Assembly: GCA_006176705.1 (NCBI GenBank)
Contig: QRFJ01000501.1
Location: forward strand, 310,001 to 374,000
DNA length: 64,000 nt
Direction: 5' to 3'
Source: Cocos nucifera
Taxonomy: Eukaryota > Streptophyta > Magnoliopsida > Arecales > Arecaceae
Position numbers and translations under genes: made by a program. Under the pieces are notes generated by a model that searched no databases, was not told where the DNA came from, and saw only the letters and a list, made by a program, of their open reading frames with translations. Positions 1-10,726 of the stretch are shown piece after piece; within the stretch, counting starts at the first letter, position 1; each line of letters starts with the position of its first letter.

Positions 1-695
1 TACAAAATATCTAGAGAAAGTGACATAACTATTCGATCATTGAAAGGAATCAAAAAGTTAAGAGAAAGAGTCAATAGAGCCCTAAAAAGAGAGCCTTCAA
101 CTCCCAACTCTAAGAAATATCAAATCAAGTGATTCCATTCTGCAAGAAGACAAGCTCAAATAGTTCAAAATCCTCTCTTCAAGAAGACTCTAAAAAGCTT
201 CATCAACTTATTTGCTTATCAAATGAGCTTTTTGTTCATTTTTGTTGTTCAACTTTTCTCTTTCTTGTAACTTAGCTTCAATAGGATTTTGAAGCTAAGG
301 AGAAGGCTTATCCAAGCCTAAAAATTGGATTGTAAGCCAAGGGTTGGCTTAGGGGTTGGTTGTGGTTGGTGAGCCAGTGTAAAAATCAACTAGATTTTGG
401 ATGATGAGCCTTAGAAAACTATCCAGCTGTAATCTTGGAGAGATTATAGTGAAATTTTCATGTGGGCCTTAGGGAGTGGACGTAGGTGCAAGGAGCACCA
501 AACCACCATAAATTTTCTAGTGTTTGTGATTGCCTTGTTTACTTCATTCCATTGCATTTATATTTCTGTATTTCTGCATACTTAGAACTAAAGCATACAC
601 CATCTCATCACTTATTTTTGAAAATAGCACCTAACTTATTTTAAGTTTTGAAAAACCCAATTCACACCCCCCCTCTTGGGTTGTCTTGCTGGACA
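1..695 (+). mobile_element. 3' part of a SIRE-like Ty1/copia LTR
   Basis: This stretch reads like the downstream part of a long copia LTR of the SIRE/Maximus type. It has the characteristic order of a 'gtgggcc...agggagtggacgtaggt' motif near 463-487, 'accaaaccaccataaa' near 508, and a C-rich 'ttcacacccccc' block near 661 followed by 'cttgggttgtc'. A plausible CA end lies at 695. No internal region or partner LTR is visible; the rest lies upstream of the window or is lost. No open reading frame of note is present. Lineage assignment is from memory of related LTR ends. Confidence 0.45.
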
Positions 696-808
696 ACTTA
701 TTAGGAGTAGGAGAGGAACCTCGTCCTAACAAGAGTAATAGCCAACCACATCAGAAATAGAAAGTGGACCTCATCCTGATATGGATGAAAATCCTATGAG
801 GAAGCGAA
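696..808 (+). repeat. Partial unit of the ~230-bp tandem repeat, left of the chromovirus
   Basis: This is the second half of the unit seen at 6204-6990: 'ttaggag...cctcgtcctaacaag', 'agccaaccacatcagaaatag' and 'ggacctcatcctgat' recur at 6328-6412, 6560-6640 and 6780-6875. It stops at the chromovirus 5' LTR, and the first half of a unit resumes just after the chromovirus 3' LTR at 6204. The array was therefore continuous before that insertion. Confidence 0.85.
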
Positions 809-810
809 TG

Positions 811-2194
811 TGGTGCGGACACTAAAGCCACCAGAAGTCGGCAACATAATTTAGATTCAATTTGGATTGAAGAAGCCATATCAGAATAACTCTACTTCAG
901 TTATTTTGTTCTAGTCCTTTTGATTTAATCAATTAGTTCTTTTGATGCATTTAGTTTTAGGTCCATAGGACCATACTTGGGTTTATTTTAGATTGAGCCT
1001 TATTTGGAAAGAGACCATCATAAAGAAGCAAGCTTGGTCCACATCATCTTTGGAGCCACCACCCTCCACACGCCCAGGGAGGAAATACACACGCCAGTAT
1101 GTGCCATGCCTAAGGATCCTCATGCCAAGTTGTGCCAAGCATCAAGCACCCACATGGAGTTTCTTTTCTTTCCTAGGATTTCTTAAGAGTTCTTGATTTC
1201 TTACTTATTTTGTTAAAAGGCTGATTTCTTTCCTATGGTTCCATAAAAGATAGATATGATATATTATTGTATTTGGAAACCATACATAATATTTTACTTT
1301 TTTGTTGGGAGGGTTGATTTTTTCTTTGTAAAGGGAATAGGATTCCTAAAGAAATAGGACCCCTAGGGTCCTATATAAACCCATGTATTTTTCATGAATG
1401 AGACAATGAATGAATGAATCACTTTACAATTCTCATAAATACTTGTGTTGGTCGCTCCGAGAGGGAGAGGGTGTGAGATCCAAAATCACCCCCCAAGAGG
1501 AGGTTGTGAGGTCGACCTTTTTTTCTATCTCTTTAACCTTCATTTTTTTAAGATTCAGTATTCCTATGACCCCGATTCATCTTCACCATCTACCTACATA
1601 AGCCTATTCCACCAAAAGAAGATCTATCTCCTCCAAGATTTTCATCTATCATGCAGAGAGAGAAAGAGTGGTCTATTATTCTACAGATCAAACGTTGACA
1701 AGGACCTTCATTCCTTCTTAACTGATCTTTATATTTTACCTACTTTTTTTAGATCTGATGTTGGTAAAGACCCAGTTCCTTATCGATAGATCTGCTTGGT
1801 TAAAAGATTAAGAGCCCTAATCAGGGTAGTTTCTTAACTACCATGATCCAGATTCTTCTTATCTTTTTTTTGGATTTTCTTATGGACTTAATTTCTTGCT
1901 ATCCTTCATTTTATTTATATTTTTCTTTTTGTAATTATTCATGAGCATGTTTAATTTCTGCTATCTATCTATTTACTTTATTATTACTAGTTATTTATTG
2001 ATCTCTAAAATGGAATTCATCAGGATCATTTAGATTGATCGTGCTCTGTTTTCGTGTCAATCAATCATGCCTCCTGAGTAGAGTATAGGCAACTATACTG
2101 TCTGTCCTAAGAATAATGTGCCATGGTCGGACGAGATTTGTTGTTGACAAATGGAAGAAAGCTTGGTCTTTTCTTTTTTTTAGGCTATCCCGCA
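811..2194 (+). repeat. Chromovirus 5' LTR
   Basis: It matches 4820-6200 along its whole length, starting TGGTGC and ending near CCGCA just before the primer binding site. A TATA box (TATATAAA, 1372-1379) follows 'cccctagggtcc', which suggests a transcription start about 30 bp downstream. T-rich sequence follows. Reading frames inside it (for example 1410-1789) are not genes. Confidence 0.85.
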
Positions 2195-2200
2195 TCAATT

Positions 2201-2213
2201 TGGTATCAAAGCC
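2201..2213 (+). promoter_or_regulatory. Primer binding site (initiator tRNA-Met type)
   Basis: TGGTATCAAAGCC lies 6 bp past the LTR end and differs by one base from TGGTATCAGAGCC, the usual site complementary to the 3' end of initiator methionine tRNA. It would prime minus-strand DNA synthesis. Confidence 0.8.
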
Positions 2214-2351
2214 GGATTGGTTAGGACTTTAGTTTAAATTCTATAATTTAAAATTCTTGTAAGTTAAATTTTCATAATTTAAATTTCATAATTTACTTTT
2301 CAGCATTTTTTTTCTTTCTTACTACATCTTATTCATGCATCCTGGACTTGC

Positions 2352-3457
2352 ATGACCACTAGATCAGGTACCCAGTACCAACATCCTACTTTTTCATCCT
2401 GTACCAACATGGATCCTAATACAGCAGCCATCATTAATATCCTGATTGAGAAGTTTGATGACATGAAAGATTTTATGAAAATCATGAGTGAAAGAATAAT
2501 AGTACCAGAAAAAGTTAGGCAAAGACAACCTGAACCTGAGTCTCCCTAACTACCTATAGGACAGAGAAGAAGGAACCTCGACCTAGATCGATCTATAGCA
2601 GCATACCCCCATCATAACTAGTTCGACCAAGATGAGCATGTCCTTAGAAATATGAAGATCGAAGCCCAAGTTTTGATGGTTGTCTAGATCTAAGAGAGTA
2701 CCTAGATTGAAAATCGAGCATGGACCACTATTTTGGATGGTATGAAATGTCTGAAGCAAGGAGATTTAGGTTTGCTAGGTTGAAGTTGGTCAGATAAGCC
2801 CGACTTTATTGGAAAAGTATTGAACGTCTTCTCAATCAGAGAAGACAAGATCCAATAGAAACCTAGGATGAAATGAAGGAAAAACTCAAAGAAAAATACC
2901 TCTCCTCCTCCTACCAACAAAGACTTTTAGATTAGTGGCAAAGACTTACTCAAGAAAATAGATCAATCATAGAGTACATCACGAGATTTGATGAGTACCT
3001 CTTAAGATGCGGAGTAACTGAAGATAGGATTGTTACCTTATCTAGATTTAGAGCTAGATTATGAGAAGATATCTAGCGTGAGCTCTTTTTACGAGAGGTA
3101 ACCATGTTAGAACAAGCTTATCAACTTGCCCTAGATTTTGAGAGATTTTTTAGGTATTCGACCATTCATCATCTTGAACCTAGCCGAGTAACTCCTTCTG
3201 GATTGAGATCCAATACCACCCAGACTCCTAGTAATGGACCCCCACCTACAAATCCTATTACGAGAAAAGAAGATAAAGAAAAAAGAGTTGCAGGAGAGTT
3301 ATCTAAGAAAAGTAGTTCTCGATCCCACTGCTTCAAGTGCCATGGTTATGATCATTTTGCTGCACAATGTTCCAATCGATCATTATTTATGGAAAAATTA
3401 GAAGAGAAAACTCTGAAAAATATTGAGAAGAAAGTTTATGAAGATGATCCAACTTAG
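2352..3457 (+). pseudogene. gag: Chromovirus gag (capsid and nucleocapsid), decayed
   Basis: Gag forms the virus-like particle and packages the RNA. An ATG at 2352 opens a 65-residue frame starting MTTRSGTQYQ, then stops accumulate until a clean frame at 3104-3457. That frame carries a zinc knuckle C-X2-C-X4-H-X4-C at 3329-3370 (CFKC..., H, C), the RNA-binding signature of nucleocapsid. Between them, fragments such as 'FDGCLDLREYLDWK' can be followed through stops that look like C-to-T changes. It cannot make an intact Gag. Confidence 0.8.
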
Positions 3458-3559
3458 TCGAGTAGTTTGAGAGTACTAAAAAAATCCTAAGTTTTATTGC
3501 ATCAGAGTCAGACCTTAGGCTTGGAGTCATTAGGTATGTTCTAGCACAGACTAAGGAGA

Positions 3560-4120
3560 GTGAAGACTGGCGTAGGACTTCTATTTTCTATACCTTCATA
3601 AAATTTAGCGATAAAATTTATATGGTGATCATTGACAGCAGTAGCTGTATCAACGCCATCTCCACCAATAGGATTAAGTGATTAGGATTAGCTCCTCTAG
3701 ATCATCCCAACCCATTCCATGTGTCTTGGATAGATTCCTCCTCTATTTCCATCAAACTTAGATGTCGTATTCCCATCCAGCTCCATTTTTATCAGGATCA
3801 TGTTTGGTGTGATGTCTTACCCATGAAAGTCGAAAGTATCATATTAGGTCGGCCTTGGCTGTTTGACAATGATGTTACGATTTATGGCCGAACCAACTTC
3901 TGTAGTTTCACTCATAAGGATAAGAAGATCATGATCAATCCTTCCCCATCGAAAGCTACGAATAGAAAGATACGCGATGGACCAAAAGAAAACATTAAAA
4001 AGAAAAGTCTCCATCTGATAGGTGCTAAGAAATTAGAGATGACCGTGAGTAAAGGATCACCAATTTGGATGATTGCTACGAGAGAAGTTTGTGAGGATCT
4101 TGAGATAGATCATCCTAAAA
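3560..4120 (+). pseudogene. Chromovirus aspartic protease and linker remnant
   Basis: Around 3634 the reading is IIDSSSCINAIS, resembling the D-[SG]-G-S active-site region of gypsy proteases with the glycine lost. The open frame from 3721 continues with VWCDVLPM and IILGRPWLFD, the strongly conserved 'LGRPWL' end of the protease domain, and then linker sequence up to about 4120. There the frame fuses directly to integrase C-terminal sequence (VVHGYQPRKPIDL), showing that a large deletion removed RT, RNase H and most of integrase without breaking this frame. Confidence 0.75.
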
Positions 4121-4795
4121 AAGTAGTTCATGGATATCAACCTAGAAAACCAATAGACCTTATCCCACTGCCCAAGCCTGCTAGAATTTCTGAATCTGCA
4201 GAGTCATTTGCATAGCATGTCAAAGTTTACATAAAGAGATCAGTAAAAAAATTAGTATTAGTAATAAAGTTTATAAACAGAATGCAGATTCTCATCAACA
4301 TGCCCAAGAGTTTGTGGAAGGAGACTATGTGATGGTTTGAATGAGGCCTAAATGATTTCCATCAGAAATCGTCAAGAAGTTACATGCTCAAGGAGTAGGT
4401 CCATTTAAGATTTTAAAGAAGATCGAACTAAATGTGTATGTTGTGGACTTACCTTTTGATTTTGGGATTAGCTCTACTTTTAACATTGCAAATCTCATCA
4501 CCTATAAAGAGCCAACTTGGATACCTAGTGAGCCATTTGACCCTGAACCAACCTTTGAGAGAGAGCCTATTCCTGAATATCCACCAGCCAAAATGTCAAA
4601 GCATGAATAGATTGAGAGAATTTTGGATGAGCAGATCATCTCCACCTAGAGTCGAGGCTATTAGTGGTACTTAGTTAGATGGTGAGGTCGATCGAAGTCC
4701 GAGGATATCTGGATCACTCGAGAAGAGCTATAGCGTATTGATTCCGATTTGCTTAAGCATCATCAGAGCAGAATCGACCCTCACTCGATAGGGTC
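4121..4795 (+). pseudogene. Integrase C-terminus with chromodomain, decayed
   Basis: After the in-frame junction the reading gives the integrase tail: GDYVMV, FPSEIVKKLHAQG, GPFKILKKI and DLPFDFGISSTFNIA (the GPY/F module, about 4320-4500). A chromodomain-like segment follows at about 4620-4740 with YLVRW and EDIWITREEL. Chromodomains direct chromovirus integration to marked chromatin. In-frame stops (4213, 4339, 4354, 4606, 4648, 4660, 4678 and nearby) are mostly TAG or TGA where related proteins have Gln, Arg or Trp codons. The ORF reaches almost to the 3' LTR. Confidence 0.75.
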
Positions 4796-4819
4796 GAGTT
4801 CTCCCCACTCCAAGAGAAT

Positions 4820-6200
4820 TGGTGCAAACACCAGAGCCACCAGAAGTTAGCAATATAATTTAGATTCAATTTGGATTGAAGAAGCCATATCAGAATAACT
4901 CTACTTCAGTTATTTTATTTTAGTCCTTTTGATTTAATTAATTAGTTCTTTTGATGCATTTAGTTTTGGATCCATAGGACCATACTTGAGTTTATTTTGG
5001 ATTGAGCCTTATTTAGAAAGAGACCATCATAAAGAAGCAAGCTTGGTCCACGTCATCTTTGGATCCACCACCCTCCACATGCCCAAGAAGAAAATATACA
5101 CGCCAGCATGTGCCATGCCCAAGGATCCTCATGTCAAGTTGTGCTAGGCATCAAGTGCCCACATGGAGTTTCTTTTCTTTCCTAGGATTTCTTAAGAGTT
5201 TTTTATTTCTTACTTACTTTGTTAAAAGGATGATTTCTTTTCTATGGTGCCATAAAAGATAGATATGATATATTATTGTATTTAAAAATCATACATAATA
5301 TTTTACTTTTTTGTTGGGAGAGTTGATTTTTTTCTTATAAAGGAAATAGGATTTCTATAGAAATAGGACCCCTAGGGTCCTATATAAACTCATGTATTTT
5401 TCATGAATGAGACAATGAATGAATGAATCACTTTACATTCTCACAAATACTTGTGTTGGTCGCTCCGAGAGGGAGAGGGTGTGAGACCCAAAATCGCCCC
5501 ATGAGGGGAGGATGTGAGGCCCACCTTTTTTCTATCTCTTCAACCTTCATTTTCTTGAGATTCAGTATTCCTACGATCTAGATTCATCTTCACCATCTAT
5601 CTACATAAGCCTATTCTATCAAAAGAATATCTGTCTCCTCCAAGATTTTCATCTATCATGTAAAGAGAGAAAGAGTGGTCTATTATTCTACAGATCAAAT
5701 GTTGATAAGGACCTTCATTCCTTCTCAACTGATCTTTGATTTTTACTTATTTTTTTTATATCCGATGTTGGTAAAGACCCAGTTCTTTATTGATAGATCT
5801 GCTTGGTTAAAAGATTAAGAGCCCTAATCAGGGTAGTTTCTTAACTACCATGATCCGGATTCTTCTTATCTTTTTTTTGGATTTTCTTACGGGCTTAATT
5901 TTCTGCTATCCTTCATTCCATTTATATTTTTCTTTTTATAATTATTCATGAGCATGTTTAATTTATGCTATCTATCTATTTACTTTATTATTGCTAGTTA
6001 TTTACTGATCTCTAAAATGACATTCATCAGCATTATTTAGATTGATCGTGCTTTGGTCTCATGCCAATCAGTCATGCCTCTTGAGCAGTGTATAGGCAAC
6101 TATATTGTCTATCCTAAAAATAATGTGCTACGATCGGACGTGATTTATTATTGATGAATGAAAGAAAGCTTGGTCATTTATTTTTTTAGGCTGTCCCACA
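4820..6200 (+). repeat. Chromovirus 3' LTR
   Basis: Direct repeat of 811-2194, with a TATA box at 5381-5388 and an end at CCACA (6200). The ORF at 5059-5262 is not a gene. Confidence 0.85.
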
Positions 6201-6203
6201 TTA

Positions 6204-6990
6204 GAAGGCCTTCGGTTCTTAAACAAGAGGTTAACCTCATCTTAACGAGGGTAAAGATCTCTGATTCTTAAATCGGTGATGTTGGAGAGAGGCCCTCTCA
6301 ATGGCCCTTCTATGCCCTAGCAATCTTGTTAGGAACAGGAGGGGATCTCATCCTAATAAGGATAATAGCCAACCACATCAGAAATAGGAGGTGGACCTCA
6401 TCTTGATGTGGATGAAGACCCTATGGGAAAGTGAAGGCCTTCAATTCTTAAATAGAAGGTTAACCTCATCTTAACGAGGGTGAAGACCTCCAATTTTTAA
6501 ACTGATGATGTTGAGGAGAGGCCCTCTCAATAGCCATTTTATGCCTTGGCAATCTTATTAGGAACAGGAGGAGGACCTCATCCTAACAAGAAAAATAACC
6601 AACCACATTGGGAATAGGAGGTGAACCTCATCTTGATGTGAATGATAACCCTACGGGAAAGCGAAGGCTTCTAGTTCTTAAACAGAAGGTTAACCTCATC
6701 TTAACGAGGGTGAAGACCTTCGATTCTTAAATTGGTGATGTTGGAGAGAGACCCTCTCAATGGCCCTTCTGTGTCCTAGCAACCTTATTAAGAATAGAAG
6801 AAAGATCTCGTCCTAACAAGAAAAATAGCCAACTACATCAGAAATAGAAGGTGGACTTCATCCTGATGTGGATGAAGATCTTATGGGAAAGCGAAGGCCT
6901 CCAATTCTTAAATAGGAGGTTAACCTTATCTAAACAAGGGTGAAGACTTTCGATTCTTAAACCAGTTCTTAAATAGGAAAATAAAATAAG
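6204..6990 (+). repeat. ~230-bp tandem repeat array (3 full units and a partial)
   Basis: Units start at 6204, 6433, 6663 and 6893 with 'gaaggcctt/ctc' followed by 'aattcttaaa', giving periods of 229, 230 and 230 bp. Each unit carries three related submotifs of the type 'aacctcatcttaacgagg', 'gacctcatcctaacaag' and 'gacctcatcctgatgtgg', so the unit itself looks built from shorter ancestral repeats. The fourth unit fades out after about 6960. No coding potential is seen. The position between the lost pol and the antisense ORF matches the repeat-rich 3' region of Tat-lineage elements. Confidence 0.9.
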
Positions 6991-7159
6991 AACCATAATT
7001 TTGGGATGACATCGAGATCGAACACAACAAGAAAATAGAGTAAACTAGCAAGCAGCGAGCTAAGGTGAAACACAGACAAATGAAAGAAAATTCATCTTAT
7101 TAAAAATAAAGATCATTACATGAATTGGTAGGATCAGTTAAAAAAAAATTGAAGTCCTA

Positions 7160-9971
7160 CTCAGAACTAGACTTTGGGCCACCGACCCCAGCCATTACAA
7201 GAGAGAGAGTTCCAAGCCCTCCATTCTCTCTCTCCTCAAGCTTCTATCTCACTGCCAAGCTCTCCCTTAGCATCCTCTTGCATTTGTGTGACTCTTCCTC
7301 CATCTCCCATAGCCTCTTCCTAAGAATCACCGACTTGGCTTCGGCATCCTTCACCAAGCTTTTTTGGTAGACCATCTAAACTTTTAAATCATGAAGTTCC
7401 TTCTCCGGGCCCTCAAACTTTATGGTAAAATTTCCAAGAGTATCCTTCAAAGTGGTGATTTTGTCTAGATGTGCACTTGGGCCGACCTGAGCATTGTCTG
7501 CCAACTATTTTTGAAGTCGTACAACTTTGGAGTTTGACCTATTAAGTTTTCTCTTATAACCCTCGATCTCCTCATGCCAATTGGGCTGATGAGAATTGTA
7601 CAACTACTCCGCATTGCTTATCTGTGCCTAGAGGTCAGAAAACTTCTTCGACCAATCTCAGTTGAGCTCCACCTGATTCTGGCCCTAGGCCAAGCCACTC
7701 TCCAACTGCCTGATTTTTTCTTTTGAATCTCAAAGTTCAACCTCGAGGAAACTAACTTGGGCAGACAAAGCCCAAACCTTCTTGCTACCAGACTTCATCC
7801 ATTCCAACTCTTCGGTTAGAAGATGCTTGTTTTTAATGTAGTCCATAGAGTCTTTTTTATGAACTTATCGAAGGCAGGTGATCTCAATCGTAGCTTTTGA
7901 ATAATGCTTCTTCAATTTCTAAAGTTCGCTCCTTACCTTCTTCAACTTTTCTTTAGTCTGGTGAACCTCCTTCTATAGGTCTCTAATGATAGATTTCAGA
8001 GGGAGACCTTGGGGCAACGGTGCGGCCTCGATGGGTGGTGGCAAGTCATAACTACCTTCGCTAGGGGGATTCTAAACAATAGACATGTCACAACATCAAA
8101 TATAAAGGGAAACTTATTTTCATTGCTTAAAATATTTTGAGTAATGAAAGAAAAAGAAAAAAAATACAACTATCTAAGATTTTCAACCTCAAAAGGCAGG
8201 ATAGCGGATGAGGTCGGTGCATCCTTGGTGGCTCCTAGTTTAGGGACAAGCTCTAGGATCACCACGGTAGGATCAGAGGTTTTGGCATCAAGTCTGATAA
8301 TTGGAGAAATAGCACTAGCATGGGAAGGTTCCACCTCGTCGCTAAGCTCCTCAATCAAAAAGTGGAGGTCCATGTTAGGGAACCTCTTGGCGATCCTCTT
8401 CATGCAGACCTTGAATCCTTCGAGAAAGGCCTCATGAGTGAAGGCAATTTTGATATCCTCCATTGCTTTAGAGGACTTGGATACTTTGATAGCTCACTCC
8501 TTCTATGCATCGACTTCCTCCTCGGCCTTTCTCCATTTATCTTCCTCTAATGCCAAAGTGATCTTCAGCCCCGCCGATACTTGCTCCTCCCTTCGCAGTG
8601 CTTCTTGAAGGTGCTCGACCTTAGTGGAATGAGACCTTGAAGCTTCTCTCAAACCTTCAATCTTGGCTTGGACCTTCTTGATCTCCGCTTGGGCTTCTTG
8701 GATAGCCCTCAAAGCCTTGGCCTTGCGGAGGTTCGCCGCCTCCAAGTGGGCAGATAAATAATGTCCCAACTATAAATAACAAAATGAGAGTTATGGTTTT
8801 GGAGTACGTTGACACTCAACCAAGACTCAAAAGAGATCGATTACCTCAAGGAAGGCTGTGAAAGATTATTTGAATCATTCCCCATCATCCTTTTAGATCA
8901 TTTTCTCTATGATATAGGGAAGGATGCTCCCATCCATCAAAGTTTGGATGACTTTCTAGTCGTCCAAAGAAACCTGCTCCTAGCTGGAGTTGTCACCATC
9001 AGACCTTCCAGCATTCCTCTTGACCTTCCTAGTGACGGTCTTCTTTCTTTTTTAGCTACTCTCTCCTGCTTGGAGAGCACGAGGGTGTTTGTGTCACCAA
9101 GCAAGGTCGAGTTCAGTGCGGCCGTGATGGCTTCCAAAGCGGGCATGGTTTGGGTCGGCACGATCGAACTTGTTTCCCCAACCTTAGCCCTTTTTGATGG
9201 CTCTTCTCTACAACCGCCCTTCCTTTTGAGGGTCTTGATCCCTTGGGTTAGAATATTTTGCTCTTCCAAGGTCATTTCTGCAATGATAAAGATTAAGGTC
9301 AGAAGAAAGAACAAGGTGAAGTCATCGAGATATGAAAATCTACCTGTCGGATCAAAGAAACTAAGCCCAAAATTAAACAAGGTCTAGTCGTCTACCAAAT
9401 TGGATATAAGGGAAGCTTAGCAGTCTCTAAGCTTATTAGCCAAGTCTTGATCCTCCCTATCTAGTCCAAGGGCTCAACGTATCAAATCTCTCAAATTTCT
9501 CTAGGAGGGCAACCCTAGTTCTAGAAGGAAGCATGAGACGAAGAAGAATCTCTCCTTCCAATTATGAACTAAGGTGGGGACACCCTTTAGCAATCCCTTC
9601 TTATCGAATTGGAGAGATATGTACCATCAGTCTTTGGCGGTAGAGTGGCACTTGAAAGTGAAATAGTTTCAGAATAAAGAAATTATAGGTCGAACCTCGA
9701 CCATGATGCATAGAGATAGAAATCCTATGATGAACCTAAATGAGTTTGGCACCATGGAGACGAAGGAGATGTTCAAGAACCTAAAGAGGATGATAACAAA
9801 AGATGGGATCAGAAGTCGGAGTCCAACATAGAGAGCCTTGATGTACAGACAAAAATGACTTGAGAGAGGAGAGCAAGCTCGATCGCTCGGCCTGAAAAGT
9901 TCTAATTCGTACTCCGAGGGTATCCCTACTAAATCCTTGTCAAAGAAAGATCCTCGGGATGAAGTAAACAA
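7160..9971 (-). pseudogene. Antisense extra ORF of a Tat-lineage element (PF04195-like, coiled coil)
   Basis: Read on the minus strand, the N-terminal part (9971-9344) contains MVPNSFRFIIGFLSLCIM, then KKGLLKGVP and HNWKERFFFV. This is the conserved core of the plant 'putative gypsy type transposon' family (PF04195). Downstream come a Lys/Arg-rich stretch (about 9277-8940), an Ala/Glu/Lys-rich coiled coil (8769-8503), an acidic segment (8463-8170) and a further long coiled coil with many stops (about 8071-7160). It is antisense to the element's LTR. The function of these proteins is unknown. Candidate introns lie at 9278-9343 and 8770-8844. No ATG is evident near 9971. Frameshifts and stops show it is dead. 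Confidence 0.7.
8770..8844 (-). other. Candidate small intron in the antisense ORF
   Basis: On the minus strand the donor reads GAG/GTAATC and the acceptor ATTTATAG/TTGGGAC. Removing these 75 bp joins a segment ending ...SFTAFLE to LGHYLSAHLEAANLRK, which reads as one continuous protein. A second such intron (66 bp) lies at 9278-9343, with donor ACAG/GTAGAT and acceptor ATTGCAG/AAATG. A possible third (8072-8173) has lost its GT donor. Splicing is inferred, not shown. Confidence 0.5.
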
Positions 9972-10708
9972 GAAATGGTGCCAGGGACAAAGGGGGGATG
10001 AGGTGCTTCTATGGGATCAATTGATTCCTTAAGATCCAAGTCCATTAAGTCTAAGCAGATCGGGCTCCCAAAATCGATCGATCAGGACCACGTGGAAGAC
10101 ATACAGATCAAACTAAAACTTCAAAAAAGACTTCAAAAATCAAACAAAAATGGGGAGTGAAGCCTCTCAGAAAAATTGAAGGGTCAGAGATTGAAAAGTA
10201 TCAAAATAATTGAGAGAAAGTTTGGGCACTAACCTAGAATGGTTCGAGATGGCAAGAAGGCAACCGACAGGATGCGAAATGAATGGGAAGCGTTTATGGC
10301 TGGAGGAAATTGCAAAAGGGGTTGGAGCTCTCGAATGGGAAGAAGGCGGAGACCAGGAAGGTGAAGAAAACTCAAGAATGGAATAAGGTGCTGGAAGGGA
10401 GGAAAGGATTTAAATACCTGAGGGAGACCCAATGCAGTTATGATTGTAGGTTCTTCCTGCCTGATCTCCATTGGATGCATGTCCCACTTATCGTGGCAGA
10501 ACTTGATGGCTGGCAGGGCCTTAATGACGCCGTACCTCAAGCACCTCTTTGGTGGAAATTTTGAAAGTTATCTTTTCAAGTCATCTTATATTGAAGAAGC
10601 ATCAGCGCTAGTGCAAATAATGCCCAAACTTTCTACCTTACGAAAGCAGGAAGATGGAAAGGAACTTTAGCACTCACATTTGTGCTCCCTTCTTTCAAAC
10701 TTCAAACT
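9972..10708. other. Tat internal region upstream of the antisense ORF
   Basis: No conserved coding sequence is seen on either strand. The plus-strand frame 10283-10670 and minus-strand frame 10229-10540 lack recognisable domains. The stretch likely holds the antisense promoter and leader. Confidence 0.4.
10407..10416 (-). promoter_or_regulatory. Candidate TATA box for the antisense ORF
   Basis: The minus strand reads TATTTAAATC here, followed by a pyrimidine-rich stretch (CTTTCCTCCCTTCC), a common start-site context. It lies about 440 bp upstream of the first clear antisense coding sequence. Position and sequence fit a promoter, but there is no direct proof. Confidence 0.35.
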
Positions 10709-10726
10709 CAGGAGTGGGGGGACTAG
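10709..10726 (+). promoter_or_regulatory. Polypurine tract of the Tat element
   Basis: 'caggagtggggggactag' sits immediately before the TGTTGATG start of the LTR. This is the expected primer site for plus-strand DNA synthesis and marks the following LTR as a 3' LTR. Confidence 0.65.

Larger units (their letters stand above)
811..6200 (+). mobile_element. Ty3/gypsy chromovirus, internally deleted
   Basis: Two similar direct repeats of about 1.38 kb (811-2194 and 4820-6200) flank a 2.6-kb internal region with a primer binding site, a gag with zinc knuckle, a protease remnant, an integrase C-terminus and a chromodomain. RT, RNase H and the integrase core are missing, so the copy could move only in trans. 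It sits inside the 230-bp array. The flanks end 'gaagcgaa' on the left and start 'gaaggcc' on the right, which together rebuild the array sequence, but a clean 5-bp duplication is not preserved. The LTRs differ at many positions, suggesting an old insertion. Confidence 0.85.

Noticed and set aside
6204..6990. CRISPR-like array
   Set aside because: Units are adjacent 230-bp repeats without unique spacers, in plant nuclear DNA.
7125..7370. Plus-strand ORF (81 residues) as a host gene
   Set aside because: Its minus strand reads as coiled coil continuous with the antisense ORF.
8809..9387. 192-residue plus-strand ORF
   Set aside because: It is the complementary shadow of the antisense Tat ORF, whose minus-strand reading carries the recognisable domain and splice sites.
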